A stretch of 64,000 bases of DNA from Flavihumibacter rivuli (lineage in GTDB: Bacteria; Bacteroidota; Bacteroidia; Chitinophagales; Chitinophagaceae), in NCBI RefSeq assembly GCF_018595685.2, contig NZ_CP092334.1, positions 3,066,001-3,130,000 on the forward strand, written 5' to 3'. The notes under the pieces are model-generated. The model was not told the origin of the DNA, ran no database searches, and saw only the letters and a list, made by a program, of their open reading frames with translations. Positions 52,036 through 60,270 of this stretch are shown in pieces. How positions within the stretch are numbered: the first letter of the stretch is position 1; each line of letters opens with the position of its first letter. A program made the translations under genes and the position numbers.

Positions 52036-52231
52036 GGGCAAATTTCCTTCAATTGACGGTGTTGAAAAAACCCCTTTTTTGGTATTAGCAGGTGGTTATC
52101 CCCAGAGTTTTCAACAATTCAGCAAAAGGCCTTTATTTCTTGATTGGCAGGCCTTGAAAATCCCAAATTTGCCTTTACCCAATGCTAAAATTGTGTAGTT
52201 TCGTCCCATTACTTAAATCGTTAGCAGCTAT

Positions 52232-53347
52232 ATGAAGTTTATCGTTTCGTCATCGGCTTTGTTGAAACAGCTCCAGCAGATCAGTGGTGTAATCAACGCC
52301 AACACGGTGTTGCCCATTCTTGAAGATTTCCTGTTTGAGATCGATAAGAACAAGCTTACCGTTGTGGCTACCGACCTTGAAACGGTGATGAGGGTACAAA
52401 TGGAAATCGAAGCAAAGGACAGCGGAAAGGTTTGTATCCCTGCAAAGATCCTGATCGACTCACTGAAGAATATCCCCGACCAGCCGCTTACTTTTAATAT
52501 CGACAAGAATTTTGGTATCGAGATCACCAGCGATAACGGTAAGTACAAGGTGATGGGTGAGAACCCCGATAATTTCCCCAAGGAGCCGGCTGCAGATGAC
52601 ACCACTTCATTCGATATGACCAGTGGTGCCCTGGTGACGGCCATCAATAAGACCCTTTTTGCGGTAAGCAGCGATGACCTGCGTCCTGCCATGACAGGTG
52701 TGTTCTTTGAACTGGATCCCAACCATGTGCAGTTTGTGGCCACGGATGCGCACAGGCTGGTACGTTACAAGAGAACTGAAGTGAAATGCCCCAAGGCAGA
52801 TTCCTTTATCGTTCCCAAGAAACCCCTGAACATCCTGAAAAGCGCACTCCCTGATAACGAGGACGAGATCACTGTTTCCTATAATTCCAACCACCTGTTT
52901 GTAACCCATGGGAACACCCAGATGAGCTGTAGGCTGATCGATGCCCGTTTCCCTGATTATAAAGTGGTGATCCCAGCGGATAATCCTTATAAGATGATCG
53001 TTTCCAAAAGCGATTTCCAGGGAGCGCTTCGCCGCGTTAGCGTTTTCAGTAACAAGAGCACCAACCAGGTAGTACTCAATATCACCGGCAGCGAATTGCA
53101 ACTGGCCGCCCAGGACATTGACTTCAGCTTTGAAGGTAATGAGCGCATGAAGTGCCAGTATGACGGTGAAGACCTGCAGATCGCCTTCAACGCAAAGTTC
53201 CTGATAGAAATGCTGAATGCAGCAGAAAGCGATGAAGTGAGGATGGAATTGTCCACACCAACCAAGGCCGGTATCATCAGGCCAATGGAAAGTGATCCGA
53301 ATGAGGATCTCCTGATGCTGGTAATGCCATTGATGCTGAACCAATAA
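52232..53347 (+). CDS. dnaN: DNA polymerase III beta sliding clamp
   Basis: The 371-residue clamp that encircles DNA and tethers the replicase. Three domains with the conserved starts MKFIVSSSALLKQLQQISGV and DLRPAMTGVFFELDPNHVQF, and the C-terminal MEMLN-like (FLIEMLNAA) and VMPLMLNQ hydrophobic-pocket tail that binds partners. It lies about 7 kb from the predicted origin and not beside dnaA. A one-mismatch DnaA box (TTATCCCCA) occurs upstream at 52096-52104. Followed by a terminator. Confidence 0.97.
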   Translation: MKFIVSSSALLKQLQQISGVINANTVLPILEDFLFEIDKNKLTVVATDLETVMRVQMEIEAKDSGKVCIPAKILIDSLKNIPDQPLTFNIDKNFGIEITSDNGKYKVMGENPDNFPKEPAADDTTSFDMTSGALVTAINKTLFAVSSDDLRPAMTGVFFELDPNHVQFVATDAHRLVRYKRTEVKCPKADSFIVPKKPLNILKSALPDNEDEITVSYNSNHLFVTHGNTQMSCRLIDARFPDYKVVIPADNPYKMIVSKSDFQGALRRVSVFSNKSTNQVVLNITGSELQLAAQDIDFSFEGNERMKCQYDGEDLQIAFNAKFLIEMLNAAESDEVRMELSTPTKAGIIRPMESDPNEDLLMLVMPLMLNQ

Positions 53348-53353
53348 TATTTG

Positions 53354-53380
53354 AACCGGGACCTGTTCCCGGTTTTTTTA
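53354..53380 (+). terminator. Rho-independent terminator of dnaN
   Basis: AACCGGGA / TCCCGGTT stem with CCTGT loop and a T7 run, 7 bp after the dnaN stop. Confidence 0.85.
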
Positions 53381-53447
53381 TCTTGTTATTTCCCCTTTGA
53401 CGCCCTGGTTTTCTGGTTTATATTAGTGAACCAGATAATCCACTCGA

Positions 53448-53852
53448 ATGCAATTCATCCAGCTCGGTTCCTTTGATAATTACCTTGAAGCCAATATGCG
53501 GCTTAACCTCCTGAAGGATGCAGGGATCAATTGTTACCTGAAGGATGAGTACACCATTACCATTGATCCATTATTGAGCCCGGCGATCGGCGGGATGAAA
53601 CTGATGGTGGTCGAAGAGGATGTTGAATGGGCGAATGAAGTCCTCAGTAAGGCAGACCAGGCGGCATTGGGATCCATCCCTTGTCCCGATTGTGGTCAGC
53701 ATACACTAGAAAAAATACTGATCCTTGAAAAAGAGGAAGGATGGCTATCCCGTATCCTCCATAAAATCAACGGCTCCAGTCCGGTCACAGCATTAAAGTA
53801 TGGTTACCGTTGCAAGTCATGCGGTAAGTCTTACGACCATTTACCCGCATGA
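53448..53852 (+). CDS. DUF2007 protein with zinc ribbon
   Basis: The 134-residue protein starts with the DUF2007 pattern (FDNYLEANMRLNLLKDAGINCYLKDE, a signal-transducing-like alpha/beta fold). Two Cys pairs follow, CPDC near residue 79 and CKSC near the end, forming a split zinc ribbon. Function unknown; members may bind nucleotides or proteins. Stand-alone gene between dnaN and the second desaturase-like gene. Confidence 0.8.
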   Translation: MQFIQLGSFDNYLEANMRLNLLKDAGINCYLKDEYTITIDPLLSPAIGGMKLMVVEEDVEWANEVLSKADQAALGSIPCPDCGQHTLEKILILEKEEGWLSRILHKINGSSPVTALKYGYRCKSCGKSYDHLPA

Positions 53853-53927
53853 TTATCATCAAGAATCCTGTACAGGTTCAACTTTCTTGCCCCGGCTGAA
53901 TTAATTTAAGGGTCAATATCTACCGCT

Positions 53928-54746
53928 ATGGAAAGATTCATGGAGTTCTGGACCACTATTTCTTCGGGCAACAGGGTCGCCATCCTGATGGGGGGTATGT
54001 TGTTCTTCTGGATGCTGGAAGGCTATTATCCCCTTTTCCGGTTTTCTTTTAAAAGGCTGAAGCATGCCGGTTTTAACCTGGTCTTCCTCGCGACCACCCT
54101 TGTTCTAAACCTCATTTTTGGTATGGTCACAATCAAGGTTTGCCAATGGACAACCGACCATGATTTTGGCCTCTTCAACTGGGTCACCATGCCCCTGGTC
54201 CTCGAAATTTTCCTTGCCCTTTTATTCATGGACCTTTTCGGCCAATATATCCCCCACTGGTTAATGCATAAGGTTAAGTTCATGTGGAAATTCCATATGA
54301 TCCACCATAGTGATACCAAGGTTGATGTAACCACAGGTACCAGGCACCATCCAGGGGAATGGTTGTTCCGTGAAACCACTGCCATCCTAGGTATCTTCTG
54401 CCTCGGATTGCCTGTTGGACTCTATTTCCTGTACAGGAGTACCTCCGCTTTGTTTACCCATTTCAACCATGCCAATATCAGGGTGCCGCTCTGGCTGGAT
54501 AAACCCATCAGCTGGTTATTCGTTTCACCCAACATGCATAAGGCACATCACCATTTTGAAAGACCATTGACCGATACCAACTACGGTAATATCTTTTCCG
54601 TTTGGGACAGGTTGTTCGGCACATTTGCCTATGCTGATCCCAGGACCCTGAGGTATGGGTTGGATGTGCTGGATGACAGTACCGACCAGGACCTGATGTA
54701 CCAGCTGAAACTACCCTTTGATAAAACAGTAAAAACAGATTATTAG
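53928..54746 (+). CDS. Sterol desaturase-family membrane di-iron protein (second copy)
   Basis: The 272-residue protein has four membrane segments and histidine clusters MHKVKFMWKFHMIHHSDTKVD (HMIHH), TRHHPGEWLF and PNMHKAHHHFERPLTDTNYGN, the ligands of the fatty acid hydroxylase/sterol desaturase superfamily. It differs from the copy at 21266 in spacing. Reaction unknown, probably hydroxylation or desaturation of a membrane lipid. Terminator immediately downstream. Confidence 0.87.
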   Translation: MERFMEFWTTISSGNRVAILMGGMLFFWMLEGYYPLFRFSFKRLKHAGFNLVFLATTLVLNLIFGMVTIKVCQWTTDHDFGLFNWVTMPLVLEIFLALLFMDLFGQYIPHWLMHKVKFMWKFHMIHHSDTKVDVTTGTRHHPGEWLFRETTAILGIFCLGLPVGLYFLYRSTSALFTHFNHANIRVPLWLDKPISWLFVSPNMHKAHHHFERPLTDTNYGNIFSVWDRLFGTFAYADPRTLRYGLDVLDDSTDQDLMYQLKLPFDKTVKTDY

Positions 54747-54756
54747 TCATCCTCCG

Positions 54757-54784
54757 AAACCCGTTGTGTCCAACGGGTTTTTTT
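54757..54784 (+). terminator. Rho-independent terminator after the second desaturase-like gene
   Basis: AAACCCGTTG / CAACGGGTTT perfect 10-bp arms with TGTC loop and following T-run. Confidence 0.85.
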
Positions 54785-54812
54785 ATGCCTATCCATCAAT
54801 AGCTTGTTCGCT

Positions 54813-54820
54813 TACCTTTG
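54813..54820 (+). promoter_or_regulatory. Candidate -7 element (TACCTTTG) for kdsB
   Basis: A perfect TAnnTTTG match 21 bp before the kdsB ATG at 54842. Confidence 0.4.
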
Positions 54821-54841
54821 TGCCTACCAAATAAAAGCAGG

Positions 54842-55558
54842 ATGAAAAAAGTTGCGATGATACCCGCCCGTTACGCGGCAACGCGGTTCCATGCGAAACT
54901 GATGCAACAACTGGGCGATAAGACCGTGATCCGCCATACCTATGATAATACGGTTGCCACAGGTTTATTTGATGAGGTTTGGGTGGTTACGGATAGTGAT
55001 ATCATTTACGAGGAGATCGTGAATAATGGCGGAAAGGCAAAGATGAGCCAGCGGGAACATGAAAGTGGTAGTGACCGCATTGCAGAAGCTGTGGTGGATA
55101 TGGATGTTGATATAGTAGTGAATGTTCAGGGCGATACCCCATTTGTAAAAAAAGAACCATTGGCCGCATTGCTGGATGTTTTCAATGATGCTTCCGTACA
55201 GGTAGCCTCACTGATGCAGGAATTAAAGGAACCACAATTCATCGAAGACCCCAACTATGTAAAGGTGGTGGTGGACAGGAATATGAATTCACTTTTCTTC
55301 AGCAGGAGTGTTGTTCCCTATCCACGCAACAAGGAAATGGCTATTACCTACTATGAGCATATTGGTGTTTATGCATTTCGCAAGCAGGCCTTGCTGAATT
55401 TCACCCAATGGCCGATGACCCCATTGGAAGCGGCTGAGAAAATTGAATGCCTGCGCTACCTGGAATACGGGGTTCCCTTAAAGATGGTGCTTACAGATTA
55501 TATGGGGGTGGAAATTGATACCCCTGAAGATATTGAGAAGGCCTTGAAGCTGCTATAA
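54842..55558 (+). CDS. kdsB: CMP-Kdo (or CMP-8-amino-Kdo) synthetase
   Basis: Cytidylyltransferase activating Kdo-type sugar for lipid A core assembly. The 238 residues from the ATG at 54842 have [56 protein letters not shown] and [18 protein letters not shown]. The Bacteroidota N-motif (YAATRF.AKLM) differs from the E. coli GSSRFPGKPL form. QGDTPF here carries Thr where QGDEP is usual. With kdnB in the same window the natural substrate may be 8-amino-Kdo; that is inferred. Confidence 0.92.
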   Translation: MKKVAMIPARYAATRFHAKLMQQLGDKTVIRHTYDNTVATGLFDEVWVVTDSDIIYEEIVNNGGKAKMSQREHESGSDRIAEAVVDMDVDIVVNVQGDTPFVKKEPLAALLDVFNDASVQVASLMQELKEPQFIEDPNYVKVVVDRNMNSLFFSRSVVPYPRNKEMAITYYEHIGVYAFRKQALLNFTQWPMTPLEAAEKIECLRYLEYGVPLKMVLTDYMGVEIDTPEDIEKALKLL

Positions 55559-55644
55559 TATCAGGTGGGTAATTATCCGCTGGATGCCTTTACTGTTGCA
55601 ATCTTTGTTGCATTTATAGATCGGCCTTTTCAAAATGAACCAAT

Positions 55645-55676
55645 AAAAATGCCTGGTGGCTACCAGGCATTTTTTA
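55645..55676. terminator. Bidirectional terminator between kdsB and DUF2480
   Basis: TGCCTGGT / ACCAGGCA hairpin (about 55649-55669) with A6 before and T6 after; it reaches the stop codon of the DUF2480 gene (stop at 55674). Confidence 0.8.
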
Positions 55677-56180
55677 TTTCTTTTTATAGACAGGAACTGT
55701 GCTACACGGTTCACCATACATAATGGTCTTGGCCACCGGTCGCAATAATTTTGTTACTTCCAGATAGGCATACTCTCCAATCGGGGTATCACCACAGCCC
55801 TTCACTACCACCCTCTTGTCTTCGAGGGAATGGGTATCAATTTGCCTGATATTCTGGAGAAAACGTTCCTTCAATAATTCCTCAGCACTGCCCAGGTAAA
55901 CATCCTTGGCAAATGGTTGCAGGTTGGATGCTACCAGCATGTAGGCCCATACGGGAATGATGGCATCAGCCGAACAGGTAACCGCCACCAGTTTATCCTG
56001 GTAAACAGTCCAGTCCAATTGTTTCATGGCTTCCCTGAAATCCTTTTCTTTCAGGATCAGTCCCATGAACAGGTATTCCTTAAGATCAAAGACAACGATC
56101 TCTTCCTTAGGGTAAAAAGTTTCCAGGTCCAGCGTGACCAATCCGCTTTCAGCAACCTTATTCACGATCACATCACTCAT
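55674..56180 (-). CDS. DUF2480 protein
   Basis: The 168-residue Bacteroidota-specific protein has the DUF2480 pattern: VNKVAESGLVTLDLETFYP, VFDLKEYLFMGLILKEKDFR, CSADAIIPVWAYML, VVKGCGDTPIGEYAYLEVTKLL. Four Cys/His residues in the second half may be structural or metal-binding. No function is known. Cytosolic by absence of signal. Confidence 0.85.
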   Translation of the reverse strand: MSDVIVNKVAESGLVTLDLETFYPKEEIVVFDLKEYLFMGLILKEKDFREAMKQLDWTVYQDKLVAVTCSADAIIPVWAYMLVASNLQPFAKDVYLGSAEELLKERFLQNIRQIDTHSLEDKRVVVKGCGDTPIGEYAYLEVTKLLRPVAKTIMYGEPCSTVPVYKKK

Positions 56181-56294
56181 GGTTTGCTTTTATTTGAATA
56201 ACAAAATTAGCCATTAAAATGTTAGCCCCAAGCCAATTAAAAGACCTGCGCTTCCGGCAATAGCCCTTGGTTTTGGTGGCCATCCACAAAAGAA

Positions 56295-56318
56295 AAGGCG
56301 AACCTTTCGGTCCGCCTT
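56295..56318. terminator. Terminator downstream of ppiD (minus strand)
   Basis: AAGGCGAACC (56295-56304) / GGTCCGCCTT (56309-56318) stem; reading on the minus strand it is followed by TTTTCTTTT, matching the end of the ppiD-like transcript. Confidence 0.75.
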
Positions 56319-56345
56319 CCTGTATGGATTCAACTTTGTTCCGGA

Positions 56346-58457
56346 TTAGAAGAATTTCGCACGGTCGTCCTTCACCACAGCTGATTTGCGCAGGGCTTCC
56401 ATAGAACGGAATCCACCCATCTGGCGCAACTGGTTCATCATGGCCTTACGCTGCTCATCAAGATTGATGCCGGCGTCAGGCATGGCGCTCACGTTATCCA
56501 CCTTGATCACAAATACACCTGAGTTTCCGGCCACGGGAGCAGAAATCTTTGCTTTGTTGTCCTTGTTGAAAGCAGCGCCGATCACTTTGGGTTCCTGGCC
56601 TACATTGGGAATAAATGGAGAGTTAAAGCGAACGGAATCTGACCTGAGAACGGTTTGTTGGTTGGCAGCTGCAATGGCTTCCAGTGTATTGGCATTCCCG
56701 ATCTTCTTACGAATCAGTTCCGCCTTCTTCTGGTTGCGGATCACGAACTCAACCTGTGGGCGTGCCTTGGCAGCACTGATAACACCTTCTTTATTCGCTT
56801 CGGTCAATAAGGCAACCACATACTTGTCATCAATATTGATGGGTTCAGAAACATCACCCACTTTCGCCTCATTCATCCAGCGCACCAATTGACGGCTGGC
56901 ACCCAATCCCGGAACCATTACATCATTGGGCTTAACATCTGAAGCGATCAGCTTATTCAGTTTGCGCTTGGTAATATTGTCTTCAAATGCCTTGGCGCTG
57001 CGGCTTTCACCGGAGAACTGGTTAGCAGCACCTGAAGCAGTGTTCTCAGTTTCCACACTGGGCAGGATGGCGCGGGACAGGTAAGCCACCTTATATCCCA
57101 ATTCAATATTCTTCTGGTTAAGCACCTCTATATAATGGTAACCAAAACTAGTCTTCACAACTTTCTTTTCACCGGTGGTACCATAGAAAATGGTTTCAGC
57201 GAATTCCTTTGCAAGGTTGCCGAATTGCTGGGAGCTGAATTCATATTCACCACCCTTATCCTTGCTTCCCGGATCTTCACTGTACTTGGATGCGAGTGAA
57301 GCAAAATCAGCACCACCTTTAATGGCAGCAGCAATGCTATCGATCCTGAGCTTGGCAACACTGTCAGTATTGGCTTGTGTGCTTACCAGGATGTGACGGC
57401 ATTTTACGCTATCAGGGATAGAACGCTTGCCAATCATTTTAGCCAGTACATAAGAACCACCATCCAGGTAAGGTCCGTAAACAGAACCATCAGCCAGGCT
57501 GCGGATGGTATCAGCATTTGGAACCTGGAGTTTTGATTTCAACACATATGCATCAAAGTATGGGATGTCACTGTTGTTCCTTGTCAGGAAAGCTGCTGGA
57601 TCGTTGCTGGCAAGGAAATCGTTGCGCAGGTTTTCCAGTCCCTGGCGGGTAGCTGCAGTATCGGCAGCAGTAGGTGCAGCACTGAATACTACATAGGCAA
57701 TGCTCCTGCTGGGTTCCTGCTTGAATTCTTCCTTCCTTTTATTGATATAGGATTCAATATCACTATCAGATACCTTTACCTCAGCAGCGCTATCACTGAT
57801 GGTAGCATAGGGAATACCAACAAAACTCATGGAGGCCATTTGGTTATTGTCGGCATTCATTTTCTCCATCATCCACTTGGGTATATAATAACTATTACCC
57901 AGTAAGGAAGCATATTTCTCCCTCAACCTGGCATCTACCAGGGCAGGCAGGTAAACGTTATTGAAATTTTCAGCAAGGGGATTATCCTTTTGCTTGCGCA
58001 AGTTGGCGATAGCGGCTTTTGCAGCATTGGCATCGTACACGCCCTGCTCATTGGTGAATTGCTGACGCAGGTCCTGCGGAGGATTAGCACCAAACAAAAT
58101 ATCATCCAGTTCCTTAGGAGTCACTGATAAGCCAAGCTTACCATATTGCTCTTGCAGAACATTCTCTTCAATGAATTGGTTCCAAACCTGCTCCTGCACA
58201 TTCTGGCGCATCATTTCATTCATGGGATAACCGCTTTGCTGGTATTGCTCCTCAGCCATTTGCACCCTTTTCTGAAATTCTACATAGTCCAGCTTTTCTC
58301 CATTAACAGTTCCGATAGTGGTGCTGTTTCCACCGAAAAGCCCACGGCCGCCCCTACCTACAAAAGCGTCCATTAACAGGAATCCCAATAAGCTCAGCGC
58401 AATTACGCCAAATACCAGCCACGCTGCTTTGTCCCTGATTTGCTGAATGATTGACAT
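56346..58457 (-). CDS. Membrane-anchored PpiD/SurA-type peptidyl-prolyl isomerase
   Basis: From the ATG at 58457 the product has 703 residues. An N-terminal membrane anchor (AAWLVFGVIALSLLGFLLM) is followed by the SurA/PpiD N-terminal chaperone helices (FIEENVLQEQYGKLGLSV). A parvulin domain follows (KCRHILVSTQANTDSVAKLR, FASLASKYSEDPGSKDKGG, KTSFGYHYIEVL), then a C-terminal helical domain ending DRAKFF. It assists folding of outer-membrane and secreted proteins in the periplasm. An upstream frame to 58601 is disfavoured. It is the last gene on the left of the predicted origin and faces away from it. Confidence 0.92.
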   Translation of the reverse strand: MSIIQQIRDKAAWLVFGVIALSLLGFLLMDAFVGRGGRGLFGGNSTTIGTVNGEKLDYVEFQKRVQMAEEQYQQSGYPMNEMMRQNVQEQVWNQFIEENVLQEQYGKLGLSVTPKELDDILFGANPPQDLRQQFTNEQGVYDANAAKAAIANLRKQKDNPLAENFNNVYLPALVDARLREKYASLLGNSYYIPKWMMEKMNADNNQMASMSFVGIPYATISDSAAEVKVSDSDIESYINKRKEEFKQEPSRSIAYVVFSAAPTAADTAATRQGLENLRNDFLASNDPAAFLTRNNSDIPYFDAYVLKSKLQVPNADTIRSLADGSVYGPYLDGGSYVLAKMIGKRSIPDSVKCRHILVSTQANTDSVAKLRIDSIAAAIKGGADFASLASKYSEDPGSKDKGGEYEFSSQQFGNLAKEFAETIFYGTTGEKKVVKTSFGYHYIEVLNQKNIELGYKVAYLSRAILPSVETENTASGAANQFSGESRSAKAFEDNITKRKLNKLIASDVKPNDVMVPGLGASRQLVRWMNEAKVGDVSEPINIDDKYVVALLTEANKEGVISAAKARPQVEFVIRNQKKAELIRKKIGNANTLEAIAAANQQTVLRSDSVRFNSPFIPNVGQEPKVIGAAFNKDNKAKISAPVAGNSGVFVIKVDNVSAMPDAGINLDEQRKAMMNQLRQMGGFRSMEALRKSAVVKDDRAKFF

Positions 58458-58793
58458 GGTTCTAGTTGAATTATATGTACGGTTGATAAAAAATGAGTGG
58501 CGAAAATAAGGAAATTCACCATATGAACAAATTGTGGAAAAGGGCCTGAAATTCGCATCAATTCTACATTTCATGGATTCCAATTTGCCGGGAAAAAGCA
58601 TTTCATAACTAAATAATATATAATTTTATTATAATGGGTTGGTAGGATAATTTTCTTTTTACCAAAAGAAATATTTCCCGGCATTATCCTTTTGATTGGT
58701 TTATCCTTGTGGATTATTGGCCATTTTAGAGTGGCCCCGGCATGTTCCACGTCACTGACATATACAAACGAAAATGATATGGTCGGTAGGATG

Positions 58794-58828
58794 CAGGTTT
58801 CAGGTGGTGACAGGAATCGTGAAACCTG
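58794..58828. repeat. 9-bp inverted repeat inside the origin region
   Basis: CAGGTTTCA (58794-58802) and TGAAACCTG (58820-58828) with a 17-bp spacer, followed by TTTT. Possibly a terminator or origin element. Confidence 0.45.
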
Positions 58829-59083
58829 TTTTAACAAGTGGATGTTGATTTCTATGGATTCCGGTGAATAACCCTTCTTTTGTTGATCGGAAAATGGGGA
58901 TTCAGGTGGGATAAATCAGGGACACGGAAGGGAGTCCAGGCAGGTAGGTGGAGAAAGCCGGGTTTATTCCACATAGGTTCACATCCGGCTGAATGGAATT
59001 CTTTTCCCAACGATTATTCATCCACAGTTGTTGATAAGCTGATGAAATATGCGACTGGACTAGGTTGGTTACTGTTGGATTTT

Positions 59084-59102
59084 TGTGGATAACTGTGGAT
59101 AA
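59084..59102 (-). promoter_or_regulatory. Tandem perfect DnaA boxes
   Basis: TGTGGATAA occurs twice (59084-59092, 59094-59102), exactly 10 bp apart and in the same orientation, so both bind on one helical face. Reverse complement is the consensus TTATCCACA. Confidence 0.85.
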
Positions 59103-59162
59103 GCCAGTAATTTTGACAATTCCAAAGCTTTGTAAATCATTATATCCCCAAATCCACAGCCC

Positions 59163-59211
59163 TAATAGTAATAGGTTATTTTAAAATAATAGAAATAATA
59201 TTAGTTATTAT
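59163..59211. other. AT-rich, DnaA-trio-like candidate unwinding region
   Basis: TAATAGTAATAG (59163-59174) has the TAG/TAA triplet periodicity described for DnaA-trio unwinding elements. An AT-rich stretch containing TTTTAAAATAATAGAAATAA follows and runs to the nadA start codon. It lies 60 bp from the tandem DnaA boxes. Confidence 0.5.
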
Positions 59212-60226
59212 GTCAGTTATAAACATTGAATCTGCGAAGACAAATTTGGAAACTGTAGGTTTTTTGGACCTGCCGGTGGATCCCACCATGGATCTTTTCC
59301 AGGAGATCGAGCGGATCAAAAAAGAAAAGAATGCAGTGATCCTCGCGCATTATTACCAGGAGCCCGATATCCAGGATGTTGCGGATTACATTGGGGATAG
59401 CTTGGGACTGGCCCAGCGCGCGGAAAAGACCGATGCTGATATTATTGTTTTTGCAGGTGTTCACTTTATGGCAGAAACGGCCAAGATCCTGAATCCTACC
59501 AAGAAGGTTCTGTTGCCTGATCTTAAAGCCGGATGTTCCCTTGCTGATTCTGCTCCCGCTGACCTGTTCCGTGCTTTTAAGGAAAAGCACCCGGATCACC
59601 TGGTGGTATCCTATATCAACTGTTCAGCTGAGATCAAGGCATTGAGTGATATTATTTGTACCAGTAGTAATGCGGAAAAGATCATTGAAAGTATTCCAGA
59701 AGACCAACCGATCATTTTTGCCCCGGATAAGAACCTGGGTGCTTACCTGAATAAGAAGACTGGTCGGAATATGGTTTTGTGGAATGGCGCCTGTATGGTC
59801 CATGAGATCTTTAGCCTGGAGAAGATCACCAAATTAAAAGTGAGGCACCCGAATGCCAAGTTGATCGCGCATCCTGAATGTGAGGATCCTATCTTAAGGA
59901 TCGCAGATTATATAGGTAGTACTACCCAATTGTTGAAATATACCCAACAGGATAGTTTCGGTGAATATATCGTTGCAACGGAAACGGGTATCCTTCACCA
60001 AATGCAGTTAGCAAGCCCAAATAAGACCTTTATCCCTGCACCACCTGATAATAGCTGTGCGTGTAATGATTGTCCCCACATGAAGCTTAATACGCTGGAG
60101 AAGCTATATCTATGCATGGAGTATGAGGTACCAGAGTTGGTGATGGATGAGAACCTTCGTGTTGCGGCCAAAAAGCCAATTGAGCGGATGCTGGAAATTT
60201 CCAGGGCAGCCGGATTGATAGGATAA
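59210..60226 (+). CDS. nadA: Quinolinate synthase A
   Basis: Condenses iminoaspartate with dihydroxyacetone phosphate to quinolinate on a [4Fe-4S] cluster. The 338-residue protein carries [50 protein letters not shown] with the first cluster Cys, NWGAC-like [11 protein letters not shown] (second Cys), [19 protein letters not shown] and [18 protein letters not shown] (third Cys region). Its ATG abuts the AT-rich origin element, so its promoter must lie within the origin. A strong terminator follows. Confidence 0.95.
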   Translation: MSVINIESAKTNLETVGFLDLPVDPTMDLFQEIERIKKEKNAVILAHYYQEPDIQDVADYIGDSLGLAQRAEKTDADIIVFAGVHFMAETAKILNPTKKVLLPDLKAGCSLADSAPADLFRAFKEKHPDHLVVSYINCSAEIKALSDIICTSSNAEKIIESIPEDQPIIFAPDKNLGAYLNKKTGRNMVLWNGACMVHEIFSLEKITKLKVRHPNAKLIAHPECEDPILRIADYIGSTTQLLKYTQQDSFGEYIVATETGILHQMQLASPNKTFIPAPPDNSCACNDCPHMKLNTLEKLYLCMEYEVPELVMDENLRVAAKKPIERMLEISRAAGLIG

Positions 60227-60232
60227 TACTAT

Positions 60233-60255
60233 AGCGCCTTAAAGGCGCTTTTTTT
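60233..60255 (+). terminator. Rho-independent terminator of nadA
   Basis: AGCGCCTT-A-AAGGCGCT perfect palindrome (60233-60249) followed by T7. Confidence 0.88.
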
Positions 60256-60270
60256 AATTCATGATTGCTT

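Larger units (their letters stand above)
58690..59209. other. Predicted chromosomal replication origin (oriC)
   Basis: Gene-free DNA between ppiD and nadA. It contains two perfect DnaA boxes TGTGGATAA at 59084-59092 and 59094-59102, near-consensus boxes at 58708-58716 (TGTGGATTA) and 59018-59026 (TCATCCACA), a TAATAGTAATAG run at 59163-59174, and an AT-rich stretch 59163-59211. A degenerate parS half-site lies at 58743-58752. mnmG (gidA) is 2 kb to the right, as at many bacterial origins, and four parS sites follow. No dnaA gene is in view, so the call rests on sequence signals. Confidence 0.65.

Noticed and set aside
52607..53344. 245-codon minus-strand frame inside dnaN
   Set aside because: Antisense shadow of dnaN.
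58743..58752. parS site inside the origin region
   Set aside because: Only the left half TGTTCCACGT is present; the right half (CACTGA) does not match.
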